Positions 23,380-36,448 of a stretch of 64,000 nt of DNA are shown here, piece after piece. The notes under the pieces are model-generated. The model worked only from the letters and a program-made list of their open reading frames with translations, was not told the DNA's origin and searched no databases. Source of the stretch: Marsupella aquatica (lineage: Eukaryota > Marchantiophyta). The stretch is from assembly GCA_973895155.1 (NCBI GenBank), contig OZ316892.1, positions 12,710,001-12,774,000 on the forward strand, in the 5' to 3' direction. How positions within the stretch are numbered: the stretch's first letter is position 1; every line of letters begins with the position of its first letter. A program made the position numbers and the translations under genes.

Positions 23380-24655
23380 AAATTGGCACGATCACAGTCT
23401 AAATGATAGAAATAGACAGTTGAGGTGCTTGAGCTGAGCTAATGGAAAAGTCAAACAACCCTAACTTCAACAACAATAAGTAAATAGTTAGAAACAAAGG
23501 TTGCCATCAATGGGTAAATGATACTCACCTCTTCTTCAACATAGCTGGCCCATTCTATTACATTGCTAGTTTTTTTTACTAGAAACATTAAAAAAGATTA
23601 TTTATTGTATCTTATTGGAGAATATTACATGTTTCATGATTGATAAAGTGAGAAAACAAAACCTGTGCATTATAAGTGAATAACACTGACATTTAACTAA
23701 GGGAAAAGTGGGGATTGTAAGGGAATGACAGAGAGCGATAGTATTTCCAGGTAAGAATCATTACATAACCTAATGAAGTATAGTCGTTCACAATTATTAG
23801 GTTGGGGAGGGACGGTGGAGGGTTAATAGACGTAGCCTTCTACACAGAGGGTATGCCAATGCATTGAGACTCAGTTCAGAATACTCTACGAAAATGATAT
23901 CAAAAAGAAAAATACAAAAGAAAAGTAAAAGTTGTAGGAGGGTGGGGTAATCTACATTAAAAAAGTTAGGAACTGCAAAGCATCGACTACCCTAAAAAAT
24001 TAAAAATTAAATAATGAACTCTGAAAATAGCATTCATGAGTAGGTCAGGTGGATTGGCCATACAGCAAAGTGTGGGTTGTGTGATGGCAAAACCTATTAA
24101 GTCTGCCTAAAGGTGGTTGTACAAGGCCTTGGAGACACTTCCAAATTCTTCTATTCTCCAAGATGTGATCAGGGCCATCAGTATGGGAGAAATTTCTCCT
24201 GTTCACTTTATAAAATGTTGGGGGCACTTTCAACCTAACCTCGCAGATCCTACATGGAATGGAGTGGGGTCCAAACATTGCTTATATGGAGCTCATTTTT
24301 GTTCCAGAGTTTAGACACCTGTCTTGGAGGTCTCTTCATCTGGCTTCTTGGTCAATTCCTATTTTGAGTCTTTTTACACTTAAAAGTGGACCCACATGCC
24401 TCTCATGATCTTTTCTTGTCAAAACTAGAAGAGACCTAGAGAAACAACTATGTGACTTTTAGGTGAAGTGGGTCCCAACTTGTCTCCTAGCAACTTATTC
24501 TAGCACCATTTGGTGCAGTTCGCTTTAGAAGACATGGGGGGGGCATAAAATGATTCCAAACCCTCCTTTGGCCTGATTCACTATCTGTAGGATGCTAAAT
24601 GGCTGATAGATTAGCTTTGGTTAAAAAAACTGTCAAATTGCCCCCAAGGTCTTGT
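23380..24655. other. Intergenic, AT-rich, no feature recognised
   Basis: No conserved frame, RNA gene or strong repeat structure noticed. Confidence 0.45.
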
Positions 24656-24659
24656 TTGG

Positions 24660-25385
24660 GATCTGCCCCCGTTGGGGATTACATCCCATTACCCTTTGTT
24701 GGGGTTGGGTTATCCTTCAATTTTTCTAGGGGAAAGGAGGGGCAGCAAGATCTTGTGCAGCACCTGCAGACGAGAATTACAGCCCATAATTCTTTCCAGG
24801 CCATGGGTTACCCCAAAGGTTTTTAAGGGGGAAGGAAGGATCCACCCTCACAGTAACAGCCTATTACCCCCTCTTTTTCTAGGGGAGACCTCATAATACC
24901 TTCAAGCCCAAGCCCTAGCTCATAATACCTTCAAGCCCAAGCCCTACTCTCTTCTTCTAGGGGACAGCTCATATACCTTCAAGCCCATGGGTTACCCCTA
25001 CTCCCTTCTTATATGGGACAGCCCATAACCCCCTTGAGCCAATGGGTTACCCTACTCTTTTTCTAGGGGGACAGTTCATACGCGCCCCTCAAGCCATTGG
25101 GTTACCCTACTCTTTGACTGAGGAACAGTGCATAACCCGCTCGAACCCATGGGTTAACCAACTCTTTTGCTGGGGGGACAGCCCCCTAACCCCCCCCCCC
25201 CCCTTAAGAGTTACCCTACTGTTTTCTAGGGGGACAGCCCATACCCCCCTCAAGCCAATGGGTTACCCTACTTCTTTTTCCAGAGGACAGCCCATGCCCA
25301 TAACCGAGACAGCCCATAACCCTCTCCAACCCATGGGTAACTGGGTTACCCTACTCTTTCTCTAGGGGACAGCCCATAACAGGAG
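24660..25385. repeat. Minisatellite, about 60-bp unit, roughly ten copies
   Basis: Repeated words are CATGGGTTACCCTACTC, TTTTTCTAGGGGACAG and CCCATAACCCCCTCAAG. Copies vary in length; a C14 run lies at about 25190. The array gives repetitive open frames that are not genes. It ends about 0.5 kb before the leader of the PP2C gene. Confidence 0.9.
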
Positions 25386-25477
25386 GGACGGCAAGGAGCA
25401 GACTGGGGCCACGAATAGCAGTGCCAACGGGAAAGCGGCCGATGGGCAGGGAAGAAGCCCACCATTCGAAAGGGGCA

Positions 25478-25660
25478 CGAATAAATTCGAAAGGAAAGGA
25501 GAGGAAGGGAGGGGAAGGATTCAAAGAAAGCGAATAAATTCGAAAGGAAAGGAGAGGAAGGGAAGGATTCAAAGAAAGCGAATAAATTGGAAAGGAAAGG
25601 AGAGGAAGGGAAGGGAAGGGAAGGGAAGGGAAGGGAAGGATTCAAAGAAAGCGAAAAGTT
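25478..25660. repeat. Purine-rich tandem repeat, about 48-bp unit plus (GGGAA)n
   Basis: About three units of AATTCGAAAGGAAAGGAGAG plus AGGATTCAAAGAAAGCG, with a GGGAA run at about 25608-25637. The plus strand is almost pure purine, so it could form triplex or H-DNA. Confidence 0.85.
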
Positions 25661-25699
25661 TATAATAGGAAGGAAGGGGGGGAAGGAAAAGGTTGGCAA

Positions 25700-27077
25700 A
25701 TGGGCAGAGTTGGTGAATGGCCTGCTGTTGTGGGCCCTCTCGTTTGATGTGCTCGCAGGGGCTTTGACTCTGGCATCAAGTCCACGGCACCCTCAATGCT
25801 ATGCGCAGTACAGTCCTCCTCTCTCTCCTCCCATTCCTGGTTTTCTCTGTGTTCTGTCCTCTTCAAAGATTTGCGGAGGACGACGAATAACCAGAGATCA
25901 CACACACACTGACTCACTCACTCACTCACACATTCACATACACTCGGGAGCTCGCAGAATCAGTGCCTTGATGTGAGTACATTATTTGTGGGTTGCTCTG
26001 CAAGCTTCGCGGAAGAGTCCCTGGAGACAGGTTTTTTTGCTGCATTCGAGCTCCAAGACTGGAGAAGCTGCTGTGCTTTGAGTAGTGTGGTGACGATGTG
26101 AGAGAGAGAATACTGTTTTGATGACGGCGGTTCAAAGTTCAAGAAGCAGGATGTGGATGGGTGATTGAGCGACCATTGTTGTTCAGATTTTGTTCAGATT
26201 GCAGGTTTCCAGTACCTGTTCTAGCAATGAGCCGAATTAGTAGTGGAGCGGCTTCTTGCGTCCGCCTCCCTCTCTCTGTACGAGGTGGGCGTTTCATTGC
26301 TGTAGCTGCTGATGTGGTGGTAAGCTAGCACTGACGCCTCCGTCCTCGTCTGGTGCTCGTTGCGGGACTGAGTGCAGCTCTCTCTATGTGACTGATTGAT
26401 GAGTGGCAGAGCTCAGAGAAGCTCTGTGGGATGCACGGTTGAGGAGGACGGGTGGCGGGCGTGGAGGTAGAGGTGGCGCGATCCAACTGCCAGTGCTGTT
26501 GTGGACGAGCAATTTTTCCGAAGGAGAGCGTTGACTTGTGGAGCTGGTTCGGGGCGAGGACGGGAAGCCTTGGAATGCGGCGGGCGAGGTTAGGGCAGAG
26601 ACTCTTGCTAGGTACGACCGTATAGGGCAGATATTGATTGTCCCAAGATGGTCACGGCACCTGAATCTGAGATAGGAGGGGAGAGCAAGGTTTTTCCAGC
26701 AGACCGGTGGAGGATCTGCTGATCATGGCGAGGAGGAGGACGAGGATACTGGCATATCTGATGACGGACTTCTCCTTTGGTCTTTTATATGCCTTAAGAA
26801 TAACGCGTAGGAATTTTCTCCTAAAAGTCCTGTTGGCAACAAGGTTGCACTCTGTCTTCTTGGTTACTTTTCCCGGGAGACGGCACCTACCGTAGATTTA
26901 CATTCTGGTTGGGGGATCATCTAAATCTCCACATTCACTGAGAATCTTTGCAGGAGTGTGGACTTCTTGCCCCCGTTCAACCAGTGGTGACGAGAGCGAG
27001 AGAGCGAGAGAGAGAGGAGAGAGATAGAGATGTAGGCCAGTTGGGAAGGCCAACATTCTGGGAGGGACATCATTATC
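25700..27077 (+). promoter_or_regulatory. Promoter and long 5' leader of the PP2C gene
   Basis: Contains pyrimidine-rich stretches, a CACA/ACTC simple repeat at about 25900-25945 and GAGAGCGAGAGAGAG at about 26995-27030. Several upstream ATGs precede the coding start, including a 62-codon frame from 26707. No protein family is recognised in this interval, which is typical of a long leader. Confidence 0.4.
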
Positions 27078-30000
27078 ATGGGATCCGCTCCATCACGCCT
27101 CACGGCCTGCTTCAGGCCTCGTTATGATTATTATGATGGCATGGGAGTGCAATTTTCCGAGCCTTTGGATGAAGGATTGGGCCATTCCTTCTGTTACGTA
27201 AGGCCCTACGGCTCCCCCCAACTCGTAACACCGGACAGATCGGAGGAACTTGTCAATGGCGGAAAACATGTTTCTGTGATGCAAGGTTCTGACGAGCCTA
27301 GCGTCGATGTGGCTGCCCTTCCAATGTCCTTGAAGGTTGGTCCGGATTGCAATGAACTTTCAGCGATTCATTCTGTTGGTTTAGTTTGTTTATTGCTCAT
27401 AGACAAATGGATGTGTGGAAATCGTTGTACCTCCAATGTGAATGGCTTTTACGTTTTACTTCGTGTCCTTTGAGCAGGACTAGTAGCAAGTTCAGTGATT
27501 GTATCTGCAACCTCGTCTTGGAATCGCGGTGTTCGTATTTCGCTCGTATGTGTATTCGTGGTGGGGTGATCCAGACGAGCCGTGTTTTTGGTTTGTTAGC
27601 AGGACGAAAAGGAGGATAATCACAACGAGAAAGGAAAGCTATCTGTAATTGATAGGCCCAGGCTGTCATCCGAGAAACCCAAGAATGCAACCAACGAGAA
27701 GGTTAGGAATGTTCACGAGACCTCCTTTAAAGCCATCTCTGGAGCATCCGTGTCGGCCAACACCGCCACTCCTAGGAGCATTAACAACTGCGAGCAGTTT
27801 AATTCCTTTTCGAATTTTCTGTATGACCGAGCAGCGGCTTTTGAAAGTACATCCTCCTTTTCTGCTATTCCCCTTCAACCAGTACCGAGAGGATTTTCAG
27901 GTCCTCTGTCGGGACCTCTCGATAAAGGCGACAGGGGATTCATGTCTGGCCCGTTGGAGAGAGAGAGGGGGTTTTTGTCTGGTCCCTTGGAGAGAGGATT
28001 TATGTCTGGACCACTGGAAAGAGGATACATGTCCGGTCCTATGGATTGTTCTGTTGACCGTTCCCATTTCTCAGCTCCCCTGAATGCATCTTACCATGAC
28101 AGTGGCTATTTTAGAAAAAGGAGGAAGTCCTTGCTCCAATTTATGACAAATGTGAGTGGCCCCTTGAAGAAAGTATTGTCTAAAACTGCCTCTTCTCTTG
28201 TCAAAACACACAAGTCCTTTGTTTCTCCTGTAAGAAATTACATGTTTACCAGGGAAAAAAGCAAAGATCTCAATGACAGTGCTGGAGACAAGAGAGAACT
28301 GGATTGTGTGGATCCTTTGGTGGAGTTCTCGACCACAGAGTTGGACGTGAGCGGAAGTGACAACTTGCAGTGGGCTCAAGGAAAGGCAGGGGAGGATCGT
28401 GTTCATGTTGTGATTTCAGAAGAGCAGGGATGGATTTTTGTGGGCATTTATGATGGATTCAATGGTCCAGATGCACCTGACTTTCTTATGAGTAACCTCT
28501 ATCCTGCTGTTTCTCAAGAGCTTCAAGGGTTGCTGTGGGAGTCAAAGGAAGAACCCAGTTTATCAGCGGACGATGGAGAAGAGATCAAAGAATCCAGTGA
28601 TGGGGAAGCTTTTGGTCACGGCCCGGTTGATGGAGGAGAGCAGGGACGTGAATGGCGGCGGAGCCAAAGGGCCGGAGGCGATGTCATGATGGAAGGGACA
28701 CAGCAAGAAGAGCTTGGGAGGCTCAATGTGGGCCAGAAACAGAGAAAAAGTGGAAATGGGCAAGATAAAAATGAAGAGAAGGCTCGCATTGAAGTAGACG
28801 GGGCCGAGAAAAAGGACATCTCAACGTTGTCCGTAGATGACAGTAGACACCCAGAGTGCAGAGATGGGATGTTTGAACTTGTGAAGGAACCGCAGATTTC
28901 ATCTGGAGCTTGTTCAAATCCAGATGCCTCACAAATTGTGGGCGAGCACCCAAGGGATCAGGCAGGAGGCACTTGTACAGTTTCTGGCCAGGAAGAGAAA
29001 TATCCAGATGTTGTCACGGCGGGAGGTATTTGGAGGCATGAAAGATTTGCCACTGAAGGGGCAGGGAAACTAGCTGAAGATTGGGGTCATGAACAGATCG
29101 ATGTAATAGAGAATGAAAGGTCTTCCGACTTGCCGGAGTACAGTGAAGCTAGCTCAGTCTCCGAGCAAGAACATAATCGAAAGAAGAAGAGAACGGCGCC
29201 TGGGATGAGACACCGTCATAGTCATGATAGACGGAAAGAGCAACTCCGGAAATATCTCCAGTGGAGGTACGACTGGGATCAGGAGCAGTCTGGAATAGTG
29301 CAGAAAGTGAAGAATGCAAAAATAGCTCAGGAGCCTGATAGTCCCGGTAAAGGAAAAGCTGTGGAACATGATTCTGTCTTGAAAGCCCTTGCCAGAGCTC
29401 TAGAGAACACTGAAAACGCGTACTTGGACATGGCTGACAATGTGCTATATGAGAACCCTGAGTTGGCTCTGATGGGTTCATGTGTGTTAGTAATGCTTAT
29501 GAAAGATGAAGACATGTATATATTGAATGTTGGAGACAGTCGAGCCATCTTAGCTCAACGCCCAAAGGTAGAACCTGTAGCTGCTGTACTGGGACGGAAT
29601 GGATATCAAGGAAATGATACTGGAGCAAGAGACTCTCTCTTAAGACTTGAACTGGAGCGTATAATTGAGGAAACTCCTATGGAACTAGAGGAGTTGGAGT
29701 CGTTTTATGAGAATGGAAGCGTTGGAGCTCCAATCCCATCTGAGCCTTCATTGTTGGGTGCTTTGCAACTGACGACAGACCATAGCACAAACATTACGGA
29801 GGTGAGTCTATTTTCGGTCGAAACTCTGCCTTTTTTTATCTTTGCGCCGTGGGCCTCCACCGGGACTCCTTTCAGAAATTACATTCGAGACATGAACTGG
29901 CCTCATCTCTCACCGGAGGTTCACCAAGGTCCATTAAAGGAGTCGATGCCTGGATCAAGCATAATAGGAATACACTTTGAAGTTAAGATGGGTGGTCTTA

Positions 30001-31812
30001 TCTTATCTTAGGTCAAGATCACGGCATTTCTCGAATATTATTGGTATCTTGTACTCCTCAAATGCAGTGATCGTAGGTGTCTGGCAGTAGTTGTTGATGT
30101 TTCCAAGTGAGAGGTTTCATGGTCAATGGCAGTCGTAGAGGACAGAGGGGGTTAGAGTACACTCTCGTTGAACGCGAGCCGTGCACATGTCTTGCTGTCC
30201 AAAGTTATATCTAAAAAATCCAACTGCGAAAATATCCATCAGCAAGCTATTGTCCATGAAATCTACCTTGCGAAAAGTACATAATGTGAAGAAAGCTAAT
30301 CTATACTTCCCAACCATTATTTTTGGCCTATATCGACCAACACGAGGGGAACAATGGATCAGATGTCTTAGAGGAAGCAAGTGGTTCAAATTGCTCAATT
30401 GAGATCCAAAGTCTTTCCGTTGGTACATGTGATCTGAGCTAGTGGTTTACTGTTAGCTTCGACATGGCACTTGTATACTGAATGGGCACCTGTTGTTTTA
30501 GTTCCTGAAATTCAGTTGTAATTGTACAGGAGGTCGAACGCCTCAGAGCGGAACATCCAGATGATGATACAATTGAAAATGATCGCGTGAAAGGAAAGCT
30601 AAAAGTAACTCGGGCTTTTGGTGCTGGCTTCCTCAAACAGGTAAAAGATATTCTGATTGCTTTCACATGATGATCGACTCGTGAGATTTCCCAGCTTCGT
30701 GTGTAATATAATATTTTGATCCATAGATGGATCATCTGGGCATTTTGTATGGAGAGATCACAACCATGTTATCGAACTCCGTTCCAGTGATTTCCAGATC
30801 ATGAAATTAGTTGGTGACTAAACCGGGTCACTATTGTAAAGATTCTGTGCTTCTGAAAGTTTTACGCTGAAGTGTTTCTTAAATTCCGTGTGCTGTCTTT
30901 GTACTTCGAAGATATGCCTAGACTGCGGTCTTTAATCAAATTATCTGTGTGTTCTGAAATCAAGTCGTGGGTTGTGGCAGCCCAAGTGGAACAGTGCTCT
31001 TCTTGAAATGTTCCAAATCAATTTCATCGGTACTACTCCTTACATCACTTGCTCTCCAGCTCTTTATCATCACAGGCTGGGACCCCAGGACGAGTTCTTG
31101 GTTCTGTCATCTGATGGGTTGTACCAGTACTTCAGCAATGAGGAAGTCGTGTCACATGTAGAGTCGTTCATGAAGAAGTTTCCAGATGGAGACCCTGCAC
31201 AACATTTAATAGAAGAGCTGCTGTTCCGGGCAGCTAAGAAAGCTGGTATGCCCTTTATCCTTCTTCTCACTAGTTTCAATGTCATTAGTCACCAAACTCA
31301 GATGTAGTAGTGTTTAGTCTATTTTTGTGTGGTATGAGAAGAGTCTCAGTCTATGGTTTTTGTTAGTTGCAACCTTGAAATTGTAATACTAAAGTGAAAC
31401 TTCACTAAAATGTTATCCCTTGTTTGTTTCCGAACAAGGTAATTGTGCTTGTCAATCACGCTGTAGTGAACGCTTTATCGTTTGTGAAGCGGCAACTAAA
31501 AGGAATGAAATCCCACTTGACATACCACAGAGCCTTGGTTCCGGACAGACCGCAGAGCCTTGGTGCCGCACAAACATCTCATAGATTGCAACCTGTTAAA
31601 GTTTCGGTAATTCGAACAAATTATACCAGATTTCTCTCCGTTATAGCTGCAGCAATCTGATTGTACATGTCTGACCTTGCTTGTGTCTGTCGTTAGGTAT
31701 GGACTTTCATGAGCTATTGGACATTCCTCAAGGAGACCGCCGGAAATACCATGATGACGTATCAGTGATGGTTATCTCGCTTGAAGGAAGGATCTGGCGA
31801 TCGTCAGGTTAA
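27078..31812 (+). CDS. PP2C-type protein phosphatase, POLTERGEIST/PLL clade
   Basis: Five exons: 27078-27335, 27603-29801, 30530-30640, 30981-31245, 31697-31812, with GT..AG introns, encoding 982 residues (Arabidopsis POL is about 860). The start MGSAPSRL is a likely N-myristoylation signal, as in POL/PLL1. Clade marks are [16 protein letters not shown] (about 28-43), [33 protein letters not shown], repeated [10 protein letters not shown] units, and [12 protein letters not shown]. The split PP2C domain starts at [18 protein letters not shown] and [15 protein letters not shown] (about 350-375), then GDSRAIL (about 732), [26 protein letters not shown] (about 900) and [15 protein letters not shown] (about 965), so metal-binding Asp residues are present. 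Residues about 405-680 are a long acidic/Lys-rich insert. Family role: membrane-associated Mn/Mg-dependent Ser/Thr phosphatase in CLV-type receptor signalling controlling stem-cell identity. Confidence 0.95.
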
Positions 31813-33576
31813 GAATTGGCTTAGTTTGTCGTCGGTGGGCTGAAGGAGATCAATCTTACAAAAGAATAACTGTAACAAGTGAAGATTGGTATCAAGATCA
31901 CCCTTTTAAGTGCCGTTGCCTATGCAGTCCACGTTTTTGTATCATGACACTGAGAAAGGCAGGTCAAGGTCGGAAGCCTCAACTTTGAAAATGTTCTGCT
32001 GTAGGCGTGACCAGGTTAGATGAAGGGTGTATGGTCCTAAGCAACAGTATTTTCTCGAATTCAAATGCTGTCGAGAGGGCAAATGTCAAAGTACAGGCTG
32101 AATTGAACAGCAAAAACCACGTCTAAGGCCCTTCTGTTCAGATCAAGAGCCTAATGGGAAAAGTTACCATAAATTGAAGGCTTGTACACCATCAGGATCT
32201 CCGTAAAACTCTGCAGCATCGCCAGAAGTGGAAGGAGAGTTCTGACTCCAGCAACGGTTGGAAACTTGGGGAACAAGTGAAGGATTTGAGGAAAATCAAT
32301 GAGCTTTGAATGCCCTTAAGGACAGTCGAAGAAGATTCAGCCTGCAAGACACATATGAGCTTGAATCTCCAGCTCGCTGCTCTTCTTGGTTACTTTGAGG
32401 CAAGAAGTCTCCCTTTCCTATGCGATTTGATGGTCTAGCAAATGAGTTGGCCTGAAGGAAAAGTCGAGAGAAGCTCTAAGGGAGATATTGGGAGTCCACC
32501 TTGCAGCCTGTTGACCCGACAATTTGTCCTGACTGTTTGGCAGTTTGGCTTTTGCCCATGTGGCTTTGGCTTACCTGGCTTCTGTCCTACCTGGCTTCTG
32601 TCCTACCTGCCTTAGATGTGAGGTCTTTATAACATTACATTCTACTCAAATTTGAAGCTGAATTCTGGCTTTCTAACAGCAAATAATTGAAAACATTCCT
32701 GGAAGGTACGAGTACTTTGTGGGCTTATGTCTTACGAGTGCTCTTCATGACGGTATGTGTAGCGGCCTTTACGTCAGACGGATCCGAACTTTTCTCAGAT
32801 TGTCAACTTTTGGCCCACTGAAGTGAACCAGCATATAGATATGGTTGGGCCGTAGATGGTGGATTGGATTCCCTATCTTCAGTTGCTTTTCTTGTGACCA
32901 TTTAGTGATAGTGGTAAGCAGCAGGTCACAAGAATTTTCTTAAAGGGAGTGCTGCCCCGGTTGCATAAAGGGTGGGAGCCACACTATGCCTCTATGTTAA
33001 CCGATTACAGGTTGGTTCCTTTTGCCTGCTCCATTCGCTATCTCTTCACAACAAATGAACGTGAAGGCAGGGTTTGATCTTCGAACATCAAGGTCTCCTG
33101 CCCAATCACTATCTTTGAATTCCCTTTAAAAATTGCTGTAGTGGGATATCTGATGTTCTTTCTGGAGAAAAGGCACTTTACAGCCTCGGCACTCCTGCCT
33201 CTCTGGCAAGCCTATGAATGCTTTTGACAATTGCCAATGTCAAGAACCTTAATTGCAAATGTAGTCGATGACCTGGATTGTGGGTGTCGACCTTGATTGT
33301 GGACATCGTTCCCAACAGTCAACTACGACTGCAGTATCAGGTCCATTGTTGCCATATCATTTACTAAAGACCCTCTCTGCACTTTGACTCTTGCATATAT
33401 TCCTTTGGGGTGGTCAATTGATTTGTTTAAGCTTAAAGCACCGCATTATAGCCATATTCGGGGCCCATATGGTCTGCAAACGAAAGGTAGTGTTTACTTT
33501 TTATTGTGTGATCTTCTTTGGGCAAACGATGAATGACACCAAACACGCTTATCATTCAGAACATGTTTGGGTGATC
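31813..33576. other. 3' flank of PP2C and intergenic DNA
   Basis: The first part should be the PP2C 3' UTR. A short direct repeat of CTGGCTTCTGTCCTACCTG occurs at about 32575-32610. No gene is supported. Confidence 0.45.
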
Positions 33577-33579
33577 TAA

Positions 33580-34317
33580 GAGCGTCTCCAATGGTTAAAC
33601 TTGTGACTGCCACCGCTCAGATTTACAGACACGTTTTGTGCGTGGGGAATAGGTTCACCTCTGTACCAGAGTCAATTCCCCGTGGCAGTCCTCAAAGTCA
33701 CAATGTCTGCAGTAGTAGTCTCTGAGAAGGGGTCCAAGTAGCTATTGGGAATTCCCAGTGGCAGTCCCCAAAGTTACAATGTCTGCAGCAGTAGTCTCTG
33801 TAACGGGTCCAGGTAGCTAGTGCGACTGGCTTGTGGACAGTGTTTGCCCAGTCAATCACTTTTGGGGGAGTCTTTGACAGTCTAGACAGGGAACTGCTGC
33901 TGTTAGCAAATTTGGAGGCCGGCAGAGACCAGTAGGGCGTGTCAAAGCACTGCCATACACAGGGTTTTATGGCTGTGACTTCTTGGATGTCTGATAAGCG
34001 GGCACATGTATAGGTAGCTTGTATGGTCCACTGCCATAAGCAGGGTGTTATGGCTGTGACTTCTTGGATGTCTGATAAGCGGGCATGCGTATAGGGAGCT
34101 CGTAAGTTTTTCGTCCTGGTCATAAACCATTTTATGTCATGGGCCAACCTCACTTACGGTGCTATTTTGATGCACTCTATTTGGGTGGTCAATCTCCATC
34201 AATTTGCCAATGTACAAGACCGGAGGGAGACCAACCTGGAAAACTCATCCAACATATTGTTTTCTGGAGGATACGAGCAAAAAAAGCCACCCAAATAAGC
34301 TACCTCTGGAGATGCTC
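33580..34317. mobile_element. MITE-like element with GAGCRTCTCCA ends
   Basis: The left end GAGCGTCTCCA (preceded by TAA) and right end TGGAGATGCTC form an imperfect inverted repeat of the same type as the MITE at 17444. The right flank is TTG, so the TAA duplication is not preserved. Two internal direct repeats are present: GTCCCCAAAGTTACAATGTC-like at 33685 and 33760, and GGCTGTGACTTCTTGGATGT at about 33970 and 34050. Confidence 0.5.
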
Positions 34318-34322
34318 TTGCT

Positions 34323-35080
34323 GAAGAAGTCACGAGCATGTGAGCCTCCTTTCAGAAGTTTGGTTTGGAATGGGGGTAGCCCCATAAATTACACGGGCAC
34401 ATCCATTGGAACATTCATGGGTTGAACGATGACAATGTCTTGGATCGGTCGCCTCTGGTCAATGACAGACATCTTGGCATTAAAATTAGATAAAGAACTA
34501 AATCAATAAATGATTTGGATTCTAGCCTAGCCTATCCATGTCATCCCCACCTTCCTCCAGTATATCACTGGCAGTTTTTTGTGAGTGCAGCACATGGCTT
34601 GGAGTGTCAATCAGTTTGACTAAGACTGAGTTCCTCAGTGTGAAGTGTACAATGCTCCAGGAGCTTCGTTCGTTGGAGAGTACCGTATTAAACTTTGTAT
34701 CATGGTCACATTCTTTCCGGAATGAGCCACATGGCGTAAGATCGCCTCCGGATAAATGACAATGTCTTGGATCGGTCACCTTCGGATAAATCATTGTCAT
34801 TGTCTCTGATCATATCGTGTGCAACTACAATAATCCCATTGCTCTCTCTGTCTCCCGTCAGATTCAACATTGCCATCTGGTGAGGGATTATCATTCTCCT
34901 TGCCCCCTTGGCTTTCTTTCGACAGAGGGCCCAGACTTTCACTATTCTTTGTAGGGCCGAGGCAGTTGGTTTTAGGGCCTCTAGACAGATTCCCCTCCGT
35001 GACCCTCCTATGTGATTCACTCCAGAGCTCTACCAGGCTCTTCAGTTTACCTCCCAGCAAGGTTTTTAGTTTGTTGTTTG
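34323..35080. other. Intergenic, no feature recognised
   Basis: ATGACAATGTCTTGGATCGGTC occurs twice (about 34427 and 34757), a short direct repeat about 330 bp apart. No gene is supported. Confidence 0.45.
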
Positions 35081-35084
35081 TTTC

Positions 35085-35235
35085 TTAGTTTTTTTTGTTT
35101 TTGTGGGATACTCCTTGACTTGTTGGTCCTCTTTGGTCTTCTTAGGGTCTTTCCCTTCCCCCCTTTATTGGGTACTTTGCCTTAGGTATCATGTCTTTCG
35201 GTTTGGTGTTCCTGTCTTTTTGGCAGTGTGATATA
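35085..35235 (-). repeat. Dispersed repeat family copy 2
   Basis: Reverse orientation. GGTCTTCTTAGGGTCTTTCC and TTTTTGGCAGTGTGATATA match the copies at 15.5, 35.6 and 58.1 kb. Confidence 0.7.
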
Positions 35236-35534
35236 CACCTAATAATTTATTAAAGAGATGTACTTGATGGACCTCAAAATTGAAATGTAGACCCATGAGC
35301 TTCCATGAGCTTTTGGGTACATTGATTTGATATCTATCAAGGGGGGTCTGGATCCCTCATCATTCATGGGTCCATAATCAACACTTTGCATTTTGGGGGT
35401 CCATCAAGTATCTCGCTCACCTTTATTAACAATCTGGCAAACGGTTTGATCATCAGGACTGCGGGTAGAAGAAGTGGGAGAGGAGAGACTGGTCGAATGA
35501 AAGAATTCAATGAAATGGCAGCAGAATTGAGAAT

Positions 35535-35685
35535 TGATGGGGACTCCCTGGCTTGTTGGGGCTCTTTCGTCTTCTTCGGGTCTTTCCCTTTTGCTCTCTC
35601 CCCCTTCATTATTGGGTCTTTCGCATTTGGGATCCTGTCTCCAGGTTTTGGCGTTTTTGTTCTTTGGCACGATGATATAGATGAA
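35535..35685 (-). repeat. Dispersed repeat family copy 3
   Basis: Reverse orientation. The best-preserved copy: GGGACTCCCTGGCTTGTTGG, GTCTTCTTCGGGTCTTTCCC, GGGATCCTGTCTCCAGG, TTGTTCTTTGGCA. Open frames on both strands over this copy are repeat-derived. Confidence 0.75.
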
Positions 35686-35689
35686 TTTA

Positions 35690-36448
35690 GTAAAAATGTC
35701 GAACAATTGAAGAGGAGAACAGAGTCCGGGGTAGGTGGAGCCGAAAGAACAATGGATGGAATCTGCGGAGTCAGAGAAACATAAAATATGTGCGAATCGG
35801 CCTGGAGAACCGGAGCAGCAGTAATCATCAGCCCACTGCCAAAGTTTCGAAAGAGTTCACGTTATTCGACAAAGCTGCTGCCCATCTAGAGGAGGAGCTT
35901 TTTCCGTAGTAACGTGGGAGTAGTAGTAATACGTTGTGTTGTGGAAGAGTTGCGATCGATCTTGCATCCTCATTCTCATCATCTCTTGTCATTCGCCGCG
36001 GGCGTTTCCTTCCATTGCGTTTCTACGGAGCCCGACAAAGCCCACGCACGAACCATTTGACAGAGGTAGTTATCGTAATGTGCAGCTCGTTGCTTGCCAA
36101 TGTGCCTTCGCCGATTCCCAGAATTAGAGGTGGGCTTTCCACAGCGCCGATCGATTGGCCAGAGAGGTTGAAAGCTTCAAGGGAGATTACGTTTCCACAG
36201 TGCAGGACGGAACGCAGGTCGAATTATTTAATTTGTTTGGGAAGGTTCAGGTGGACTTGTGCTTGTTTTTCGTCTTGTTCTTCTTCTTCAGCGCAAATGC
36301 AAGGCTTGCTTGCATTGTATAGTAGAAACTGAGAGAAACAGATCTGCATTGTGGGTGCGGGGAAGGAGAATGACGGTCAGATCTGGAATGTGGAGTCTGC
36401 AGTAGTTGAGTGGCTGACGCTGATTCAGTGGATGCGTAGGTTTCAGAG
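35690..36448 (+). promoter_or_regulatory. Upstream region of the phosphomannomutase gene
   Basis: No other gene is visible. It likely contains the promoter and leader of the PMM gene starting at 36449; CAAT- or TATA-type elements are not convincing. Confidence 0.35.

Noticed and set aside
24672-25365. Repetitive Pro/Leu-rich frames resembling a structural protein
   Set aside because: Direct product of the 60-bp minisatellite; unit lengths vary out of frame.
29802-30011. Extension of PP2C exon 2 to a stop at 30011
   Set aside because: A GTGAGT donor at 29802 and the next exon (ITE then EVERLR) match the family; the extension is intron.
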